This document shows positions 23,893 to 32,681 of a stretch of 52,124 bases of DNA, in pieces. The translations under genes were made by a program, and so were the position numbers. Numbering within the stretch: the first letter of the stretch is position 1; each line of letters opens with the position of its first letter. The stretch spans positions 1 to 52,124 of the forward strand of contig JAJTDO010000018.1 in NCBI GenBank assembly GCA_021300475.1, read 5' to 3'. The notes beneath the pieces were generated by a model. That model saw only the letters and a list, made by a program, of their open reading frames with translations. It made no database searches and was not told the origin of the DNA. Origin of the DNA: Burkholderiales bacterium. Its GTDB lineage: Bacteria; Pseudomonadota; Gammaproteobacteria; Burkholderiales; Burkholderiaceae_B.

Positions 23893-24132
23893 TTAAATAA
23901 GGTTGTATTGCTGGAGTTTTTTTCTGAGCGTATTGCGATTGATTCCCAACATCTGGCTGGCAATCGTCTGGTTGTGTCCGGCTTTTTCCATCACCAGTTC
24001 CAGCATCGGTTTCTCGACAGCGGTCAGCACCATGTCATAGATGGCGTTGGCCTCCTGGTCTTCGAGGTCATGGAAAAACTTGTTCAGATGTTGCTTGACG
24101 CATTCTGAAATGGTGATGGTGGGTGCGTTCAT
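23893..24132 (-). CDS. fis: Fis-family nucleoid protein
   Basis: Fis is a small DNA-bending nucleoid protein that activates rRNA promoters and shapes chromosome structure in fast growth. The 79-residue protein has the C-terminal helix-turn-helix NQTIASQMLGINRNTLRKKL, which agrees with Fis and NtrC-type C-termini. It overlaps the dusB stop by four bases (ATGA), the usual dusB-fis arrangement. The N-terminal arm is shorter than in E. coli Fis. Confidence 0.95.
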   Translation of the reverse strand: MNAPTITISECVKQHLNKFFHDLEDQEANAIYDMVLTAVEKPMLELVMEKAGHNQTIASQMLGINRNTLRKKLQQYNLI

Positions 24133-25181
24133 GCGGCTAACTGTAAAGAAGAGGTTCTCTGTCTGTCTGTTTTTTGTTGAAGGCTGGGCAGGCGTTCATG
24201 CACTTTGCCCAAGCTTTCGAAAAACGCGTCGGTTAAATCTAACTGCTCTTGTACATCTTCCACTTTCATTAGTTGCTCCATGAATTCATGGTTCAAACCA
24301 ATGACCGGCCCCAGATACCATTGCAAATGCTTTCTGGCGGTGCGAACCCCGGTGTATTCACCATAAAACGCGTGGTGATCTCGCAAATGCGCTGCCATGC
24401 AGGCCCTGACTTCTTCTGTTTTCGGAGGGGGCAGTATTTCACCCGTTTCCATGAAATGCAGAATTTCCTTGAAAATCCAAGGCTTGCCTTGGGCGGCACG
24501 ACCAATCATGACTGCATCGGCCCCTGTGTAGGCGAGGACTTTCACCACGTCTTGAGCGGTGGTGATGTCGCCATTGGCCACGACAGGAATATTAACAATC
24601 TGCTTGAGGGATGCGATCGTATCGTATTCTGCCTCTCCTGCAAAACCGCATGCCCGGGTGCGACCATGCAAAGTGAGCATTTTGATACCGATTTCTTGTG
24701 CCATCAGGCCAATTTGAAGTGCATTTCTGTTTTCTTTTGACCAACCCGTGCGAAATTTCAAGGTCACAGGGACCTTGTAGGGTTCTGCGACCTTGACCAC
24801 CGATTCGAGAATGCGCCGCACCAGCGCTTCGTCTCGCAGCAGGGCGGAGCCGGCTGCGGCGTTGCAGACTTTTTTAACGGGGCAACCCATGTTGATGTCA
24901 ATGATGTGGGCCCCTTTTTCGATGTTGAAAAGGGTGGCCTGCGCCATCATGTCGGGATCGCCTCCGGCGATCTGAACCGCTATGGGGAGACTTTCTCCAT
25001 CGTGGTTGAGACGTCTGGAGGATTTTTCAGTTTCCCAAAGCAAGGGATTGCTGGCCGCCATTTCTGAAATTACATAACCGGCCCCCCAGCGTTTGCACAA
25101 CTGGCGGAAAGGCCGGTCCGTTACGCCTGCCATGGGCGCAAGAAACAGCGGATTCGCGATGGTGTATTGGCCGATGTTCAA
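24129..25181 (-). CDS. dusB: tRNA-dihydrouridine synthase B, TTG start
   Basis: DusB is a flavoenzyme that reduces uridine in the D loop of tRNA. The 350 residues carry APMAGVTDRPFR near 15, the FMN-binding TIM-barrel motif INMGCPVKKVCN with the catalytic Cys, and MIGRAAQGKPWIF. The N-terminus MNIGQYTIANPL aligns with the family start but is encoded by TTG; no ATG lies in frame before the conserved region. Shine-Dalgarno is weak. The C-terminal 25 residues (KTDRQRTSSLQLAA) are an extension. fis is translationally coupled. Confidence 0.95.
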   Translation of the reverse strand: MNIGQYTIANPLFLAPMAGVTDRPFRQLCKRWGAGYVISEMAASNPLLWETEKSSRRLNHDGESLPIAVQIAGGDPDMMAQATLFNIEKGAHIIDINMGCPVKKVCNAAAGSALLRDEALVRRILESVVKVAEPYKVPVTLKFRTGWSKENRNALQIGLMAQEIGIKMLTLHGRTRACGFAGEAEYDTIASLKQIVNIPVVANGDITTAQDVVKVLAYTGADAVMIGRAAQGKPWIFKEILHFMETGEILPPPKTEEVRACMAAHLRDHHAFYGEYTGVRTARKHLQWYLGPVIGLNHEFMEQLMKVEDVQEQLDLTDAFFESLGKVHERLPSLQQKTDRQRTSSLQLAA

Positions 25182-25211
25182 TGGAATGAGGGTTTGCTCA
25201 GGAGAGGGCGT

Positions 25212-25236
25212 ATTCTACTCCCGAAAAAACCTTTCA
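25212..25236 (-). promoter_or_regulatory. Possible dusB-fis promoter
   Basis: On the minus strand TAGAAT (25212-25217) lies about 30 bases before the TTG start of dusB, with a poor -35 (TTTGAA or TTGAAA) at suboptimal 14-15 base spacing. Weak evidence; given because dusB-fis is normally strongly regulated. Confidence 0.25.
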
Positions 25237-25337
25237 AAGCGATTGAATTGATTGAAAAAAATAAAAAATTACTTGACGATGGCCTGCTGTTTTGCTCTTC
25301 CGCAACCGGACTGGGCTTACGGCGTTTTGGCGCACGA

Positions 25338-26042
25338 TTAATGCAGTTGGAGTGTCAGGCATGGGGGATTGCCTTTTTTAAAATGCGATTCAGGGTAGAT
25401 GGGTTTTCCAATGCTGAATGTAATGGTGCCGGGTTTTTTCAGGAATTTGCTTTTACCCCAGAAGTCAGCCGCATTGTGTGCAATTGGCACCACTTTGACG
25501 TTGGTTGCCACTGCCAGACGTGTTCCGCCGGTTTTGTAGCGTTTCTTTTCTCTTGGGTGAACCCGGGTGCCTTCCGGAAAAAACAGCATCCAGGCACCTT
25601 CCTTCAGGCGCTGACCGCCACGTTCGCGCACTTGCTCAAACGCTTCAACGCCTTTGGAACGGTCGATGGGAATCATTTCCAATGCTGACATGGCCCAGCC
25701 GAAAAAAGGAATGTAGGTGATCTCTTTTTTAAACACGAGGCACAGTTGGCGGGGAATCATAAGACCTGCCACTGCGTGGGTTTCCCAGGCGGATTCATGG
25801 TTGGCCAGAATGATGGAACCACTTTCGGGTGGCGGCAGGTTCTCTGCCCCCTTGATTTCCCATTTCAGACCGCAAAACAGCCGCACCGCGCATATCAGTT
25901 GGTAATTGAAGTAATTGGCAATGATGTAGCGACGCCTTACATTGAAAAAAGGAATCAGCAACACCACCAGGGTGGAGTAGATGGGGGTGTAGATCAGCAA
26001 GTAGATGTAAAACAGTGTTGATCCGATAACGGCGCGTAGCAT
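25338..26042 (-). CDS. plsC: 1-acyl-sn-glycerol-3-phosphate acyltransferase
   Basis: This inner-membrane enzyme turns lysophosphatidic acid into phosphatidic acid. The 234 residues have an N-terminal membrane segment (about 8-32), the catalytic block NHESAWET (81-88, an H-X4-E variant of the usual H-X4-D), IPIDRS (125-130), and the glycerol-phosphate binding motif FPEGTR (155-160). After SIGKPI the tail is only about 18 residues and does not resemble the longer amphipathic C-terminus I expect. A slippage-prone run of six A and five C lies in this tail. The gene follows gmhB by 62 bases. Confidence 0.88.
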   Translation of the reverse strand: MLRAVIGSTLFYIYLLIYTPIYSTLVVLLIPFFNVRRRYIIANYFNYQLICAVRLFCGLKWEIKGAENLPPPESGSIILANHESAWETHAVAGLMIPRQLCLVFKKEITYIPFFGWAMSALEMIPIDRSKGVEAFEQVRERGGQRLKEGAWMLFFPEGTRVHPREKKRYKTGGTRLAVATNVKVVPIAHNAADFWGKSKFLKKPGTITFSIGKPIYPESHFKKGNPPCLTLQLH

Positions 26043-26104
26043 GGTGTCAGTCTCCGGTTTTTTATTGTGTGGATTGCTTTGCTATGTACAGATTTTCTTG
26101 ATAA

Positions 26105-26686
26105 TTATTCACCTTGTCGATAAGAACGGTGCGGGTCTTCGGGGACCAGCAGTTTGGCCACGGCCAGCAAATCGTCGAAAGTCTGAGTGCCAGGGGGCAG
26201 TTCATGGCTTTTATCTGCCAGGGTTCTCATGCCTTTTCCTGTTTTCACCAAGAAAGTTTTGCAGCCCTGACTGGCGGCGGCTTGCAGATCTCGAAGCGAA
26301 TCGCCCACGGCAACCACGCCTTGCAAGGAGGTGTCATAGCGCATGGCAACCTGTTCGAACATGCCGGGTTTCGGTTTTCGGCAGTTGCATTTTGCCTCAG
26401 GACCATGGGGGCAGAACAAAATAGCGTCTATTTTTCCACCCACTTCCGTGGCCAACCTGAGCATTTTGTTGTGCATGGCTGCCAGCGCCTCCAGATCAAA
26501 CAAGCCTTTGGCAATGCCGGACTGGTTGGTAATCACCACAATGCGGTAGCCCGCCCGGTTGAGTCGTGCAATGGCTTCAAGGCTGCCTGGAATCGGTCGC
26601 CATTCATCAACAGACTTAATGTAGTTGTCGGAGTCTTCGTTGATGACTCCGTCCCGATCCAACAAAATCAGCTTGTGGGCGCTCAT
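26105..26686 (-). CDS. gmhB: D-glycero-beta-D-manno-heptose-1,7-bisphosphate 7-phosphatase
   Basis: GmhB removes the 7-phosphate in ADP-heptose synthesis for the LPS inner core. The 193-residue HAD enzyme has the nucleophile motif LDRDGVIN (D10 and D12), ITNQSG (52-57), the zinc loop Cys92, His94, Cys100, Cys102 in CPHGPEAKCNC, and VGDSLRD. It starts eight bases after glyS and precedes plsC, a common betaproteobacterial order. Confidence 0.96.
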   Translation of the reverse strand: MSAHKLILLDRDGVINEDSDNYIKSVDEWRPIPGSLEAIARLNRAGYRIVVITNQSGIAKGLFDLEALAAMHNKMLRLATEVGGKIDAILFCPHGPEAKCNCRKPKPGMFEQVAMRYDTSLQGVVAVGDSLRDLQAAASQGCKTFLVKTGKGMRTLADKSHELPPGTQTFDDLLAVAKLLVPEDPHRSYRQGE

Positions 26687-26694
26687 CGATGTCC

Positions 26695-28782
26695 TCAGGC
26701 TGTTGCCAGCTGCGATAGATCTGCAATCTGATTCATTTGACCATACAGGCGCTCAAGCAAGGCTAAACGATTGTTTCTGACGGCGGGGTCTTCGGCCATC
26801 ACCATCACTTCATTGAAGAAAGCATCCACTTCAGGCTTGATTTGCGCAAGTATTTGCAAGGACATTGAATAGTCTTTGTTGTCAAAAGCCTCTGTGGCCT
26901 TGGGTGCAATGGTGTGTAGCTTTTCAGCCAAGGCTTTTTCGGCTGGTTCCAGCAGCAAGGCGCTGTCGAGTTGTCGCTGCGCTTTGTCCGCTTTTTTCAG
27001 AATGTTGTTGATGCGCTTGTTGGCTGAGGCCAAGACAGCGGCTTCGGGCAGGGCATTGAACAGGCGAACAGCGTCCAGTTTTTTAATCAACTGGTGGAAC
27101 TGCCCCGGCTGGTTGAACAACACCGCCTCAATTTCTGCGCTGCTGTAGCCACGGTCTCGCAAATAGCTTCGCAGTCGTTCCAGTATGAAACCGTGCAGGG
27201 CCTCATCGTTGTCTTTTACATTGCCAAACGCTGAGAACAAGGCCCTGCTGTTGGCAATCAGCTCGCGAACGTCCAGTGCAATGTCTTTTTCAATCAACAT
27301 GCGGATCAGGCCCAGTGCGTGCCGGCGCAGTGCGAAGGGGTCTTTGTCGCCGGTGGGAATCAGGCCGATGCTGTAGATGCCCACCAGGGTTTCGAGTTTG
27401 TCTGCCAGGGCAACCGCCAGACCCAGACCCGTTAAGGGCAGGCTGTCGCCTGCAAAACGGGGGTGGTAGTGGTCTTCAATGGCTTGCGCAATGTCGCCGG
27501 TTTCGCCGTCATGCTTGGCGTAATACATGCCCATGATGCCCTGAAGCTCCGGGAATTCGCCCACCATGTCTGTTACCAGATCGGCCTTGACCAGCAAGGC
27601 GGCACGGCCTGCCTGCGCGGCATCCAGACCCAGGGCCGGAGCCATGGCTTTCGCCAGCGCTACCAAGCGTGCCACCCGGTCGGCCTGACTGCCGAGTTGG
27701 TTGTGGTAGACGACATTGCCGAGTTGTTCAATGCGGGAAGCCAACGGACGTTTTCTGTCTTGCTGAAAGAAAAACCGCGCATCTGACAGTCGGGCCCGCA
27801 ACACGCGTTCATTGCCCGAGGTGATGGTATGGGGTTGGTCTGTCTCAATGTTGGAGACCAGCAGAAACCGGTTTTTCATGCGGCCGTTTGCATCGGTGAG
27901 CGCGAAGTATTTCTGATTCGCCTGCATGGTGAGTATCAGGCACTCTTGGGGCACTTCCAAAAACGCTTCGTCGAAACCGGCGGAGTAGACTGTGGGCCAC
28001 TCTACAAGCGCAGTGACTTCATCAAGCAGGGCCTCGGGTGCCACCACTGTGTCGCCTTTGGCGCAGGTGTTGAGTTGTTCTTCAATCAGGTTGCGGCGTG
28101 CACTGAACGAGGCCATGACCTTGCCTTTTTCGATCAGCGTTTTTTCATAGTGGTCCGCATGGTCAATCACAATGTTCTGTTCGCCCAGAAAGCGGTGCCC
28201 TTGCGTCACCCGGCCTGACTTCAAGCCCAGTACGCTGACATCAAGCACGGCGCTGCCATGCAGTGCGATCAGGCTGTGAGCCGGACGCACAAAGTGAACG
28301 GTTTCATCGTTGGCAATCTGGTAGCTCATCAGCTTTGGAATCGGCAGCTTTTCCAGAGCAGAGACAAGCGTGGACTGCAGGGCTTGCGTCAAGGATTTTC
28401 CGGTGGCTGTGTAACGGTAAACCAGTTGCTCTTGCTTGCCATCGGAGACGCGGCTGAGTTGCGCGGGCGTGATGTCCGTCAGGCCCAGCGCCGCCATTTT
28501 TTTCTGCAGCGGAGCGGTGGCTTGTCCGTTTGCATCCAAACCGATGCTCACGGGCAGCAACTTGATTTCGGTGGGCAGATCCGGCGCCGTGTTCAAAACA
28601 TCTGTCAGGTGAACGGCCAGGCGTCTGGGGCTGGCAAATGCAGTGGCTCGGCTTTCCCCGCCCAGTAAAAACTGTTTTCCGAGTTGTTCGAAAATGGCAC
28701 TGGAAAACGAAAGACCCAACTGTTTCAATGCCTTCGGAGGCAACTCTTCAGTGAACAGTTCGAGCAAAAGACTAGGATTCAT
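26695..28782 (-). CDS. glyS: Glycyl-tRNA synthetase beta subunit
   Basis: GlyS is the beta chain of the alpha2-beta2 glycyl-tRNA synthetase, giving tRNA recognition. The 695 residues begin with LLLELFTEELPPKALKQLG, and include the tRNA body-binding and HD-like region with YYAKHDGETGDIAQAIEDHY and PTGDKDPFALRRHALGLIRM, and the anticodon-binding C-terminus. It starts 48 bases after glyQ. Length is normal for the family. Confidence 0.98.
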   Translation of the reverse strand: MNPSLLLELFTEELPPKALKQLGLSFSSAIFEQLGKQFLLGGESRATAFASPRRLAVHLTDVLNTAPDLPTEIKLLPVSIGLDANGQATAPLQKKMAALGLTDITPAQLSRVSDGKQEQLVYRYTATGKSLTQALQSTLVSALEKLPIPKLMSYQIANDETVHFVRPAHSLIALHGSAVLDVSVLGLKSGRVTQGHRFLGEQNIVIDHADHYEKTLIEKGKVMASFSARRNLIEEQLNTCAKGDTVVAPEALLDEVTALVEWPTVYSAGFDEAFLEVPQECLILTMQANQKYFALTDANGRMKNRFLLVSNIETDQPHTITSGNERVLRARLSDARFFFQQDRKRPLASRIEQLGNVVYHNQLGSQADRVARLVALAKAMAPALGLDAAQAGRAALLVKADLVTDMVGEFPELQGIMGMYYAKHDGETGDIAQAIEDHYHPRFAGDSLPLTGLGLAVALADKLETLVGIYSIGLIPTGDKDPFALRRHALGLIRMLIEKDIALDVRELIANSRALFSAFGNVKDNDEALHGFILERLRSYLRDRGYSSAEIEAVLFNQPGQFHQLIKKLDAVRLFNALPEAAVLASANKRINNILKKADKAQRQLDSALLLEPAEKALAEKLHTIAPKATEAFDNKDYSMSLQILAQIKPEVDAFFNEVMVMAEDPAVRNNRLALLERLYGQMNQIADLSQLATA

Positions 28783-28830
28783 GGGCGTTTCAGACTCATT
28801 GGTGGGTTGATTTCAAACGATCGGTTTTTT

Positions 28831-29745
28831 TCAGGCAACAGCTTTGTCAGACTTGCCCAACATGGGGAAGCCCAGACGCTCTCGCGCTTCATAATAGGCA
28901 CCGGCCACCGCCTTTGAAAGGTTGCGGATGCGACCGATGTAGGCAGCACGCTCAGTCACTGAAATTGCACCGCGTGCATCCAGAAGGTTGAACGTGTGCG
29001 CCGCCTTTAAAATCATTTCATAGGCAGGCAGGGCCAGACCGGTTTCAATCAGGCGTTTGGCTTCCATCTCATATTCTGAGAAATGTGAAAACAGCAGGGC
29101 AACATTGCTGTGCTCAAAGTTGTAGGTGGATTGTTCCACTTCGTTTTGATGAAACACATCGCCGTAGGTCAGGTGCTTGCGTACGCCGTTTTCTTCCCAT
29201 TCGGTCCAGATCAGGTCATAAACGTTTTCTTTGCCTTGCAGGTACATCACCAGACGTTCAATGCCGTAGGTGATTTCGCCAAGGATGGGCTTGCAGTCCA
29301 GGCCACCGACTTGCTGAAAGTAAGTAAATTGCGTGACTTCCATGCCGTTTAGCCAAACTTCCCAGCCCAAGCCCCAAGCGCCCAGCGTCGGGTTTTCCCA
29401 GTCGTCTTCCACAAACCGGATGTCGTTGATTTTAGGATCTATTCCCAGCGCAGCCAATGAGCCCAGATACAGATCCAGAATGTCTTTGGGTGCAGGCTTG
29501 AGCACCACTTGGTACTGGTAGTAATGCTGCATGCGGTTTGGATTTTCGCCGTAGCGACCGTCTTTCGGGCGGCGGGACGGCTGCACGTAGGCGGCGCGCC
29601 ATGGCTCCGGGCCCAGCGCTCGCAGGAATGTTGCGGTGTGGCTGGTGCCTGCACCCACTTCCATGTCGATGGGTTGAAGCAGGGCGCAGCCTTGGCGATC
29701 CCAATAATTCTGCAAGGTCAAAATGGCTTGCTGGAAGGTAAGCAT
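28831..29745 (-). CDS. glyQ: Glycyl-tRNA synthetase alpha subunit
   Basis: GlyQ holds the catalytic class II aminoacylation site of the heterotetrameric synthetase. From the ATG at 29745 (MLTFQQAIL, the family start) it has 304 residues. Signatures include [19 protein letters not shown] near the start, [38 protein letters not shown] and [14 protein letters not shown]. An open frame to 29814 upstream is not needed. gabD ends 44 bases upstream. Confidence 0.98.
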   Translation of the reverse strand: MLTFQQAILTLQNYWDRQGCALLQPIDMEVGAGTSHTATFLRALGPEPWRAAYVQPSRRPKDGRYGENPNRMQHYYQYQVVLKPAPKDILDLYLGSLAALGIDPKINDIRFVEDDWENPTLGAWGLGWEVWLNGMEVTQFTYFQQVGGLDCKPILGEITYGIERLVMYLQGKENVYDLIWTEWEENGVRKHLTYGDVFHQNEVEQSTYNFEHSNVALLFSHFSEYEMEAKRLIETGLALPAYEMILKAAHTFNLLDARGAISVTERAAYIGRIRNLSKAVAGAYYEARERLGFPMLGKSDKAVA

Positions 29746-29789
29746 CCCGTAAAATCCTAGAAAAAACGTCAGTGGCTGTGATTGTAGCG

Positions 29790-31262
29790 TCAGTCCTGCA
29801 TAGCGCCCAAACACAAGTACTTGGTCTCAAGGTATTCCTCAATGCCCCAGCGCGAGCCTTCTCGCCCCAAACCTGACTGCTTTACCCCGCCAAACGGAGC
29901 CACTTCATTGGAGATGATGCCGGTGTTCACACCAATCATGCCGAACTCCAATGCCTTTGCAACACGGAAAACCCGACTGATGTCCTTGCTGTAAAAGTAA
30001 GCGGCCAAGCCGTATTCGGGGTGGTTTGCTTGGGTAATTACGGATTTTTCATCGTCAAAGGTGAAAATCGGGGCCACCGGGCCAAAGGTTTCCTCTTGAG
30101 CAATCAGCATTGTTTGATCAGCGTTGGCAAGGACAGTGGGCTCAAAAAAGGTTCCCCCAAGCGGGTGGCGTTTGCCTCCGGCCAACACGGTGGCACCTTT
30201 TGCTTGTGCATCTGCAATGTGACGCTCCACTTTTTCAACGGCTTGTTCATTGATCAACGGGCCTTGTTCAATACCCGGGGTGGCGCCATTGCCCACTTTC
30301 ATACCGGCCACCTTTTGCGCCAGAGCCTCAGCAAACGCCTTGGCAACACTGCGATGAACATAAAAACGGTTGGTGCATACGCAGGTTTGACCAGAGTTGC
30401 GGTATTTGGAGAGCACAGCACCTTCAACGGCTGCGGCAAGGTCGGCGTCCTCAAACACAATGAATGGGGCGTGCCCGCCGAGTTCAAGTGACAGCCGTTT
30501 TACCGTGGGTGCGCATTGCCGCATCAAAACTCTGCCAACTTCGGTTGAACCGGTAAAAGACAGTTTTTTCACTACCGGACTTGCGCATAAAACCTCACCC
30601 ACTTCAATGGAAGCGGCTTCGCCTGAGGGCAGTACATTGAAAACTCCAGCCGGAATGCCCGCTTGCCTGGCCAATACGGCGAGCGCAAGGGCGCACAACG
30701 GGGTTTGTTCTGCCGGTTTGGCAATGACGGTACAACCCGCAGCCAAAGCCGGGGCTGTTTTTCGGGTGATCATGGCGATGGGGAAATTCCATGGCGTAAT
30801 AGCCACACAGACCCCAACAGCTTCCTTGAACACCAACAGTTGCTTGTCTTTTTGCGGGCTCGCCAGAACACTGCCTTCAACCCGCTTGGCTTCCTCGGCG
30901 AACCATTCCACAAACGAGGCGCCGTACAGCACCTCGCCTTTTGCCTCTGCCAGCGGTTTGCCTTGTTCGGAGGTCATCAGCAATCCAAGGTCGTCTGCAT
31001 TTTCTACAATCAGGTCAAACCATTTCCTCAGTTTTTGTGCACGGTCTTTTCCGCTCAATGAACGCCACGCGGGCAGGGCAGCGTTCGCACTTGCAATTGC
31101 CCGCTGCGCATCTTGCGCATCGGCGCTTGCGACTTCGCAAATCAAATCGCCTGTTGCAGGGTTGTGAACCGGAAAGGTTTGCTTTGACGGAGTGGGAAAA
31201 AATTCATTGTCGATGAACAAACCGGTTTGCAGCAGGTCGGGGTTCTTAAGCGTCAGGCTCAT
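29790..31262 (-). CDS. gabD: Succinate-semialdehyde dehydrogenase (NADP+)
   Basis: GabD oxidises succinate semialdehyde to succinate at the end of GABA and related degradation. The 490-residue aldehyde dehydrogenase has [11 protein letters not shown] (cofactor site), the general base Glu in [12 protein letters not shown], and the catalytic Cys in [14 protein letters not shown], the last form being typical of succinate semialdehyde dehydrogenases. No GABA transaminase adjoins it. glutarate-semialdehyde activity is the main alternative. It is on the same strand as glyQ, but a shared transcript is uncertain. Confidence 0.9.
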   Translation of the reverse strand: MSLTLKNPDLLQTGLFIDNEFFPTPSKQTFPVHNPATGDLICEVASADAQDAQRAIASANAALPAWRSLSGKDRAQKLRKWFDLIVENADDLGLLMTSEQGKPLAEAKGEVLYGASFVEWFAEEAKRVEGSVLASPQKDKQLLVFKEAVGVCVAITPWNFPIAMITRKTAPALAAGCTVIAKPAEQTPLCALALAVLARQAGIPAGVFNVLPSGEAASIEVGEVLCASPVVKKLSFTGSTEVGRVLMRQCAPTVKRLSLELGGHAPFIVFEDADLAAAVEGAVLSKYRNSGQTCVCTNRFYVHRSVAKAFAEALAQKVAGMKVGNGATPGIEQGPLINEQAVEKVERHIADAQAKGATVLAGGKRHPLGGTFFEPTVLANADQTMLIAQEETFGPVAPIFTFDDEKSVITQANHPEYGLAAYFYSKDISRVFRVAKALEFGMIGVNTGIISNEVAPFGGVKQSGLGREGSRWGIEEYLETKYLCLGAMQD

Positions 31263-31328
31263 GGCGTCTGTGGAGTTGTAGTGATCTGTAAGTGCTAGTG
31301 TAGATCATCTGCAGGGCTGCACTTGAGA

Positions 31329-32126
31329 TTAACGCAGGCCTTTTAGCAAGTCCCAGGCCTGTATTTGGGCCGTGACATACAAGGCGGCTGTTTCTGTTCT
31401 CAACACCTGTGTTGCAAGTTTTACCGGTTTGAACCCGGCCTGCAAAGCCATGTGTTCTTCTTCTGGGGCCCAGCCCCCCTCTGGGCCAATGGCAATCACC
31501 ACTTGGGGTGGTGATGCGGGTGTCGTGCCCGGTGAAGCGGTGGCAGCTGCAGCGGCCATGCCGATGTTTTGGAAAAAAACCTCATGTGTCCATTGTGTTG
31601 CGTGAGGAGATAGCCACCACAGCAATGCGTTCGGATATTTTTCAGTGATGGATTCCAAGGCATCAGAAAGGCGAGCTGTGTTTTGCAATGTGGGCAACGA
31701 GGCCTGTCCGGACTGGCTGCAGGCTGAAATTGCAACGCGCTGCCAGTGCTGCTGTCGTTTTTCCAGGCGGTCTCCGTTCAGTTTTACCACGCTGCGCTTG
31801 GCTTGAACCGGCCAGAATCCAGAGACGCCCACTTCGCAGCATTTTTCAATGATCCAGTCCATTTTGTCGCCCTCGGGCAGGGCTTGAAGAATTTCGACCT
31901 GTATTCTTGCGTTTGTAGCCTTTGGCAGGAGGCTCAGTATTTGCGCGGCAACCTTGTTTTCTTCAAAAACAAGTTGGGCAGAGCGGTATTGCCCATCACC
32001 GTTCCACACATTAACGCTGTCTTTGTCTTTTAGGCGCAACACTTTTTGAGCGTGGTGAGCCGTCTCTTTGGGGAAGGGCACGAGCGTACCGACAGTAAGG
32101 GGATCTTCCAAAAAGAAATTTGGCAT
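31329..32126 (-). CDS. rsmE: 16S rRNA (uracil-1498-N3)-methyltransferase
   Basis: RsmE methylates U1498 of 16S rRNA. From the ATG at 32126 (MPNFFLEDPL) it has 265 residues: an N-terminal PUA-like domain and the C-terminal SPOUT knotted domain with IGPEGGWAPEE and LRTETAALYVTAQ. A low-complexity stretch of Ala, Thr and Pro just before the IGPEGG motif looks like an insertion relative to the family. The TTG-started extension to 32177 is not supported. Confidence 0.95.
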   Translation of the reverse strand: MPNFFLEDPLTVGTLVPFPKETAHHAQKVLRLKDKDSVNVWNGDGQYRSAQLVFEENKVAAQILSLLPKATNARIQVEILQALPEGDKMDWIIEKCCEVGVSGFWPVQAKRSVVKLNGDRLEKRQQHWQRVAISACSQSGQASLPTLQNTARLSDALESITEKYPNALLWWLSPHATQWTHEVFFQNIGMAAAAATASPGTTPASPPQVVIAIGPEGGWAPEEEHMALQAGFKPVKLATQVLRTETAALYVTAQIQAWDLLKGLR

Positions 32127-32195
32127 TTTGATGGTGGAACTTTGCTGGGCAAAAATACAACTCAGAACTTTACACATCTTTTACCAAGATAAAAA

Positions 32196-32552
32196 ATGAA
32201 CAATCCAGGACTGCCCATACAAAATCTCGGAGGAGGGCTTTTCATTGCGCTTGCACCAGTCCGGGCACCTCGACCGCAGTTGCAACAACCGGTTGAACAA
32301 GCTGCCGCCCTAATGCAGGTGGCAATCGATGCGCTGCCGGCAGCCATTGCTCTTGCCCCTGTAACTCCGGGCGTCCAGCCACACCCTGCAGGTCAGGCGG
32401 CTGCAGCCGTCCTGCCAGATCTACAGGTTCCTGCTGCACCTAGGGCGGGGGACGGAGGAGATCGGTTTTTTAGAAATGCTGCAGTTCCCGACCCTTTTGA
32501 AGCTTTTGCCCCGTCCACCCCACCGCAACTCGGTAGAAAGTCACCCCGTTGA
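32196..32552 (+). CDS. Small Ala/Pro-rich hypothetical protein (doubtful)
   Basis: This 118-codon open frame is the only candidate gene in the 555-base gap between rsmE and tkt. It is rich in Ala, Pro, Gln and Gly, with no signal peptide, membrane segment or known domain. There is no good Shine-Dalgarno before the ATG. Several codons (AGA, AGG, CTA, GGA) are rare in the neighbouring genes. It may be a real orphan of foreign origin, a relic, or spurious. I would not assign a function. Confidence 0.35.
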   Translation: MNNPGLPIQNLGGGLFIALAPVRAPRPQLQQPVEQAAALMQVAIDALPAAIALAPVTPGVQPHPAGQAAAAVLPDLQVPAAPRAGDGGDRFFRNAAVPDPFEAFAPSTPPQLGRKSPR

Positions 32553-32681
32553 AGTTTTCTGTTTAAATCTTCTGAACGGTTTGACCGGATATTTCAGGTC
32601 TTTATTCAATCGTTTTCTGGTGTTGCGTACTAAGAGGAGCCAGTCTTTGATAAAATCCTGTTTTTGTCTGACTGCCTCCTC

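Noticed and set aside
25167-25688. Plus-strand frame opposite plsC
   Set aside because: It is antisense to the well-supported plsC and lacks any family pattern.
32162-32347. Minus-strand Cys-rich frame upstream of rsmE
   Set aside because: It is a shadow of the plus-strand Ala/Pro-rich stretch, with no start signal or family pattern.
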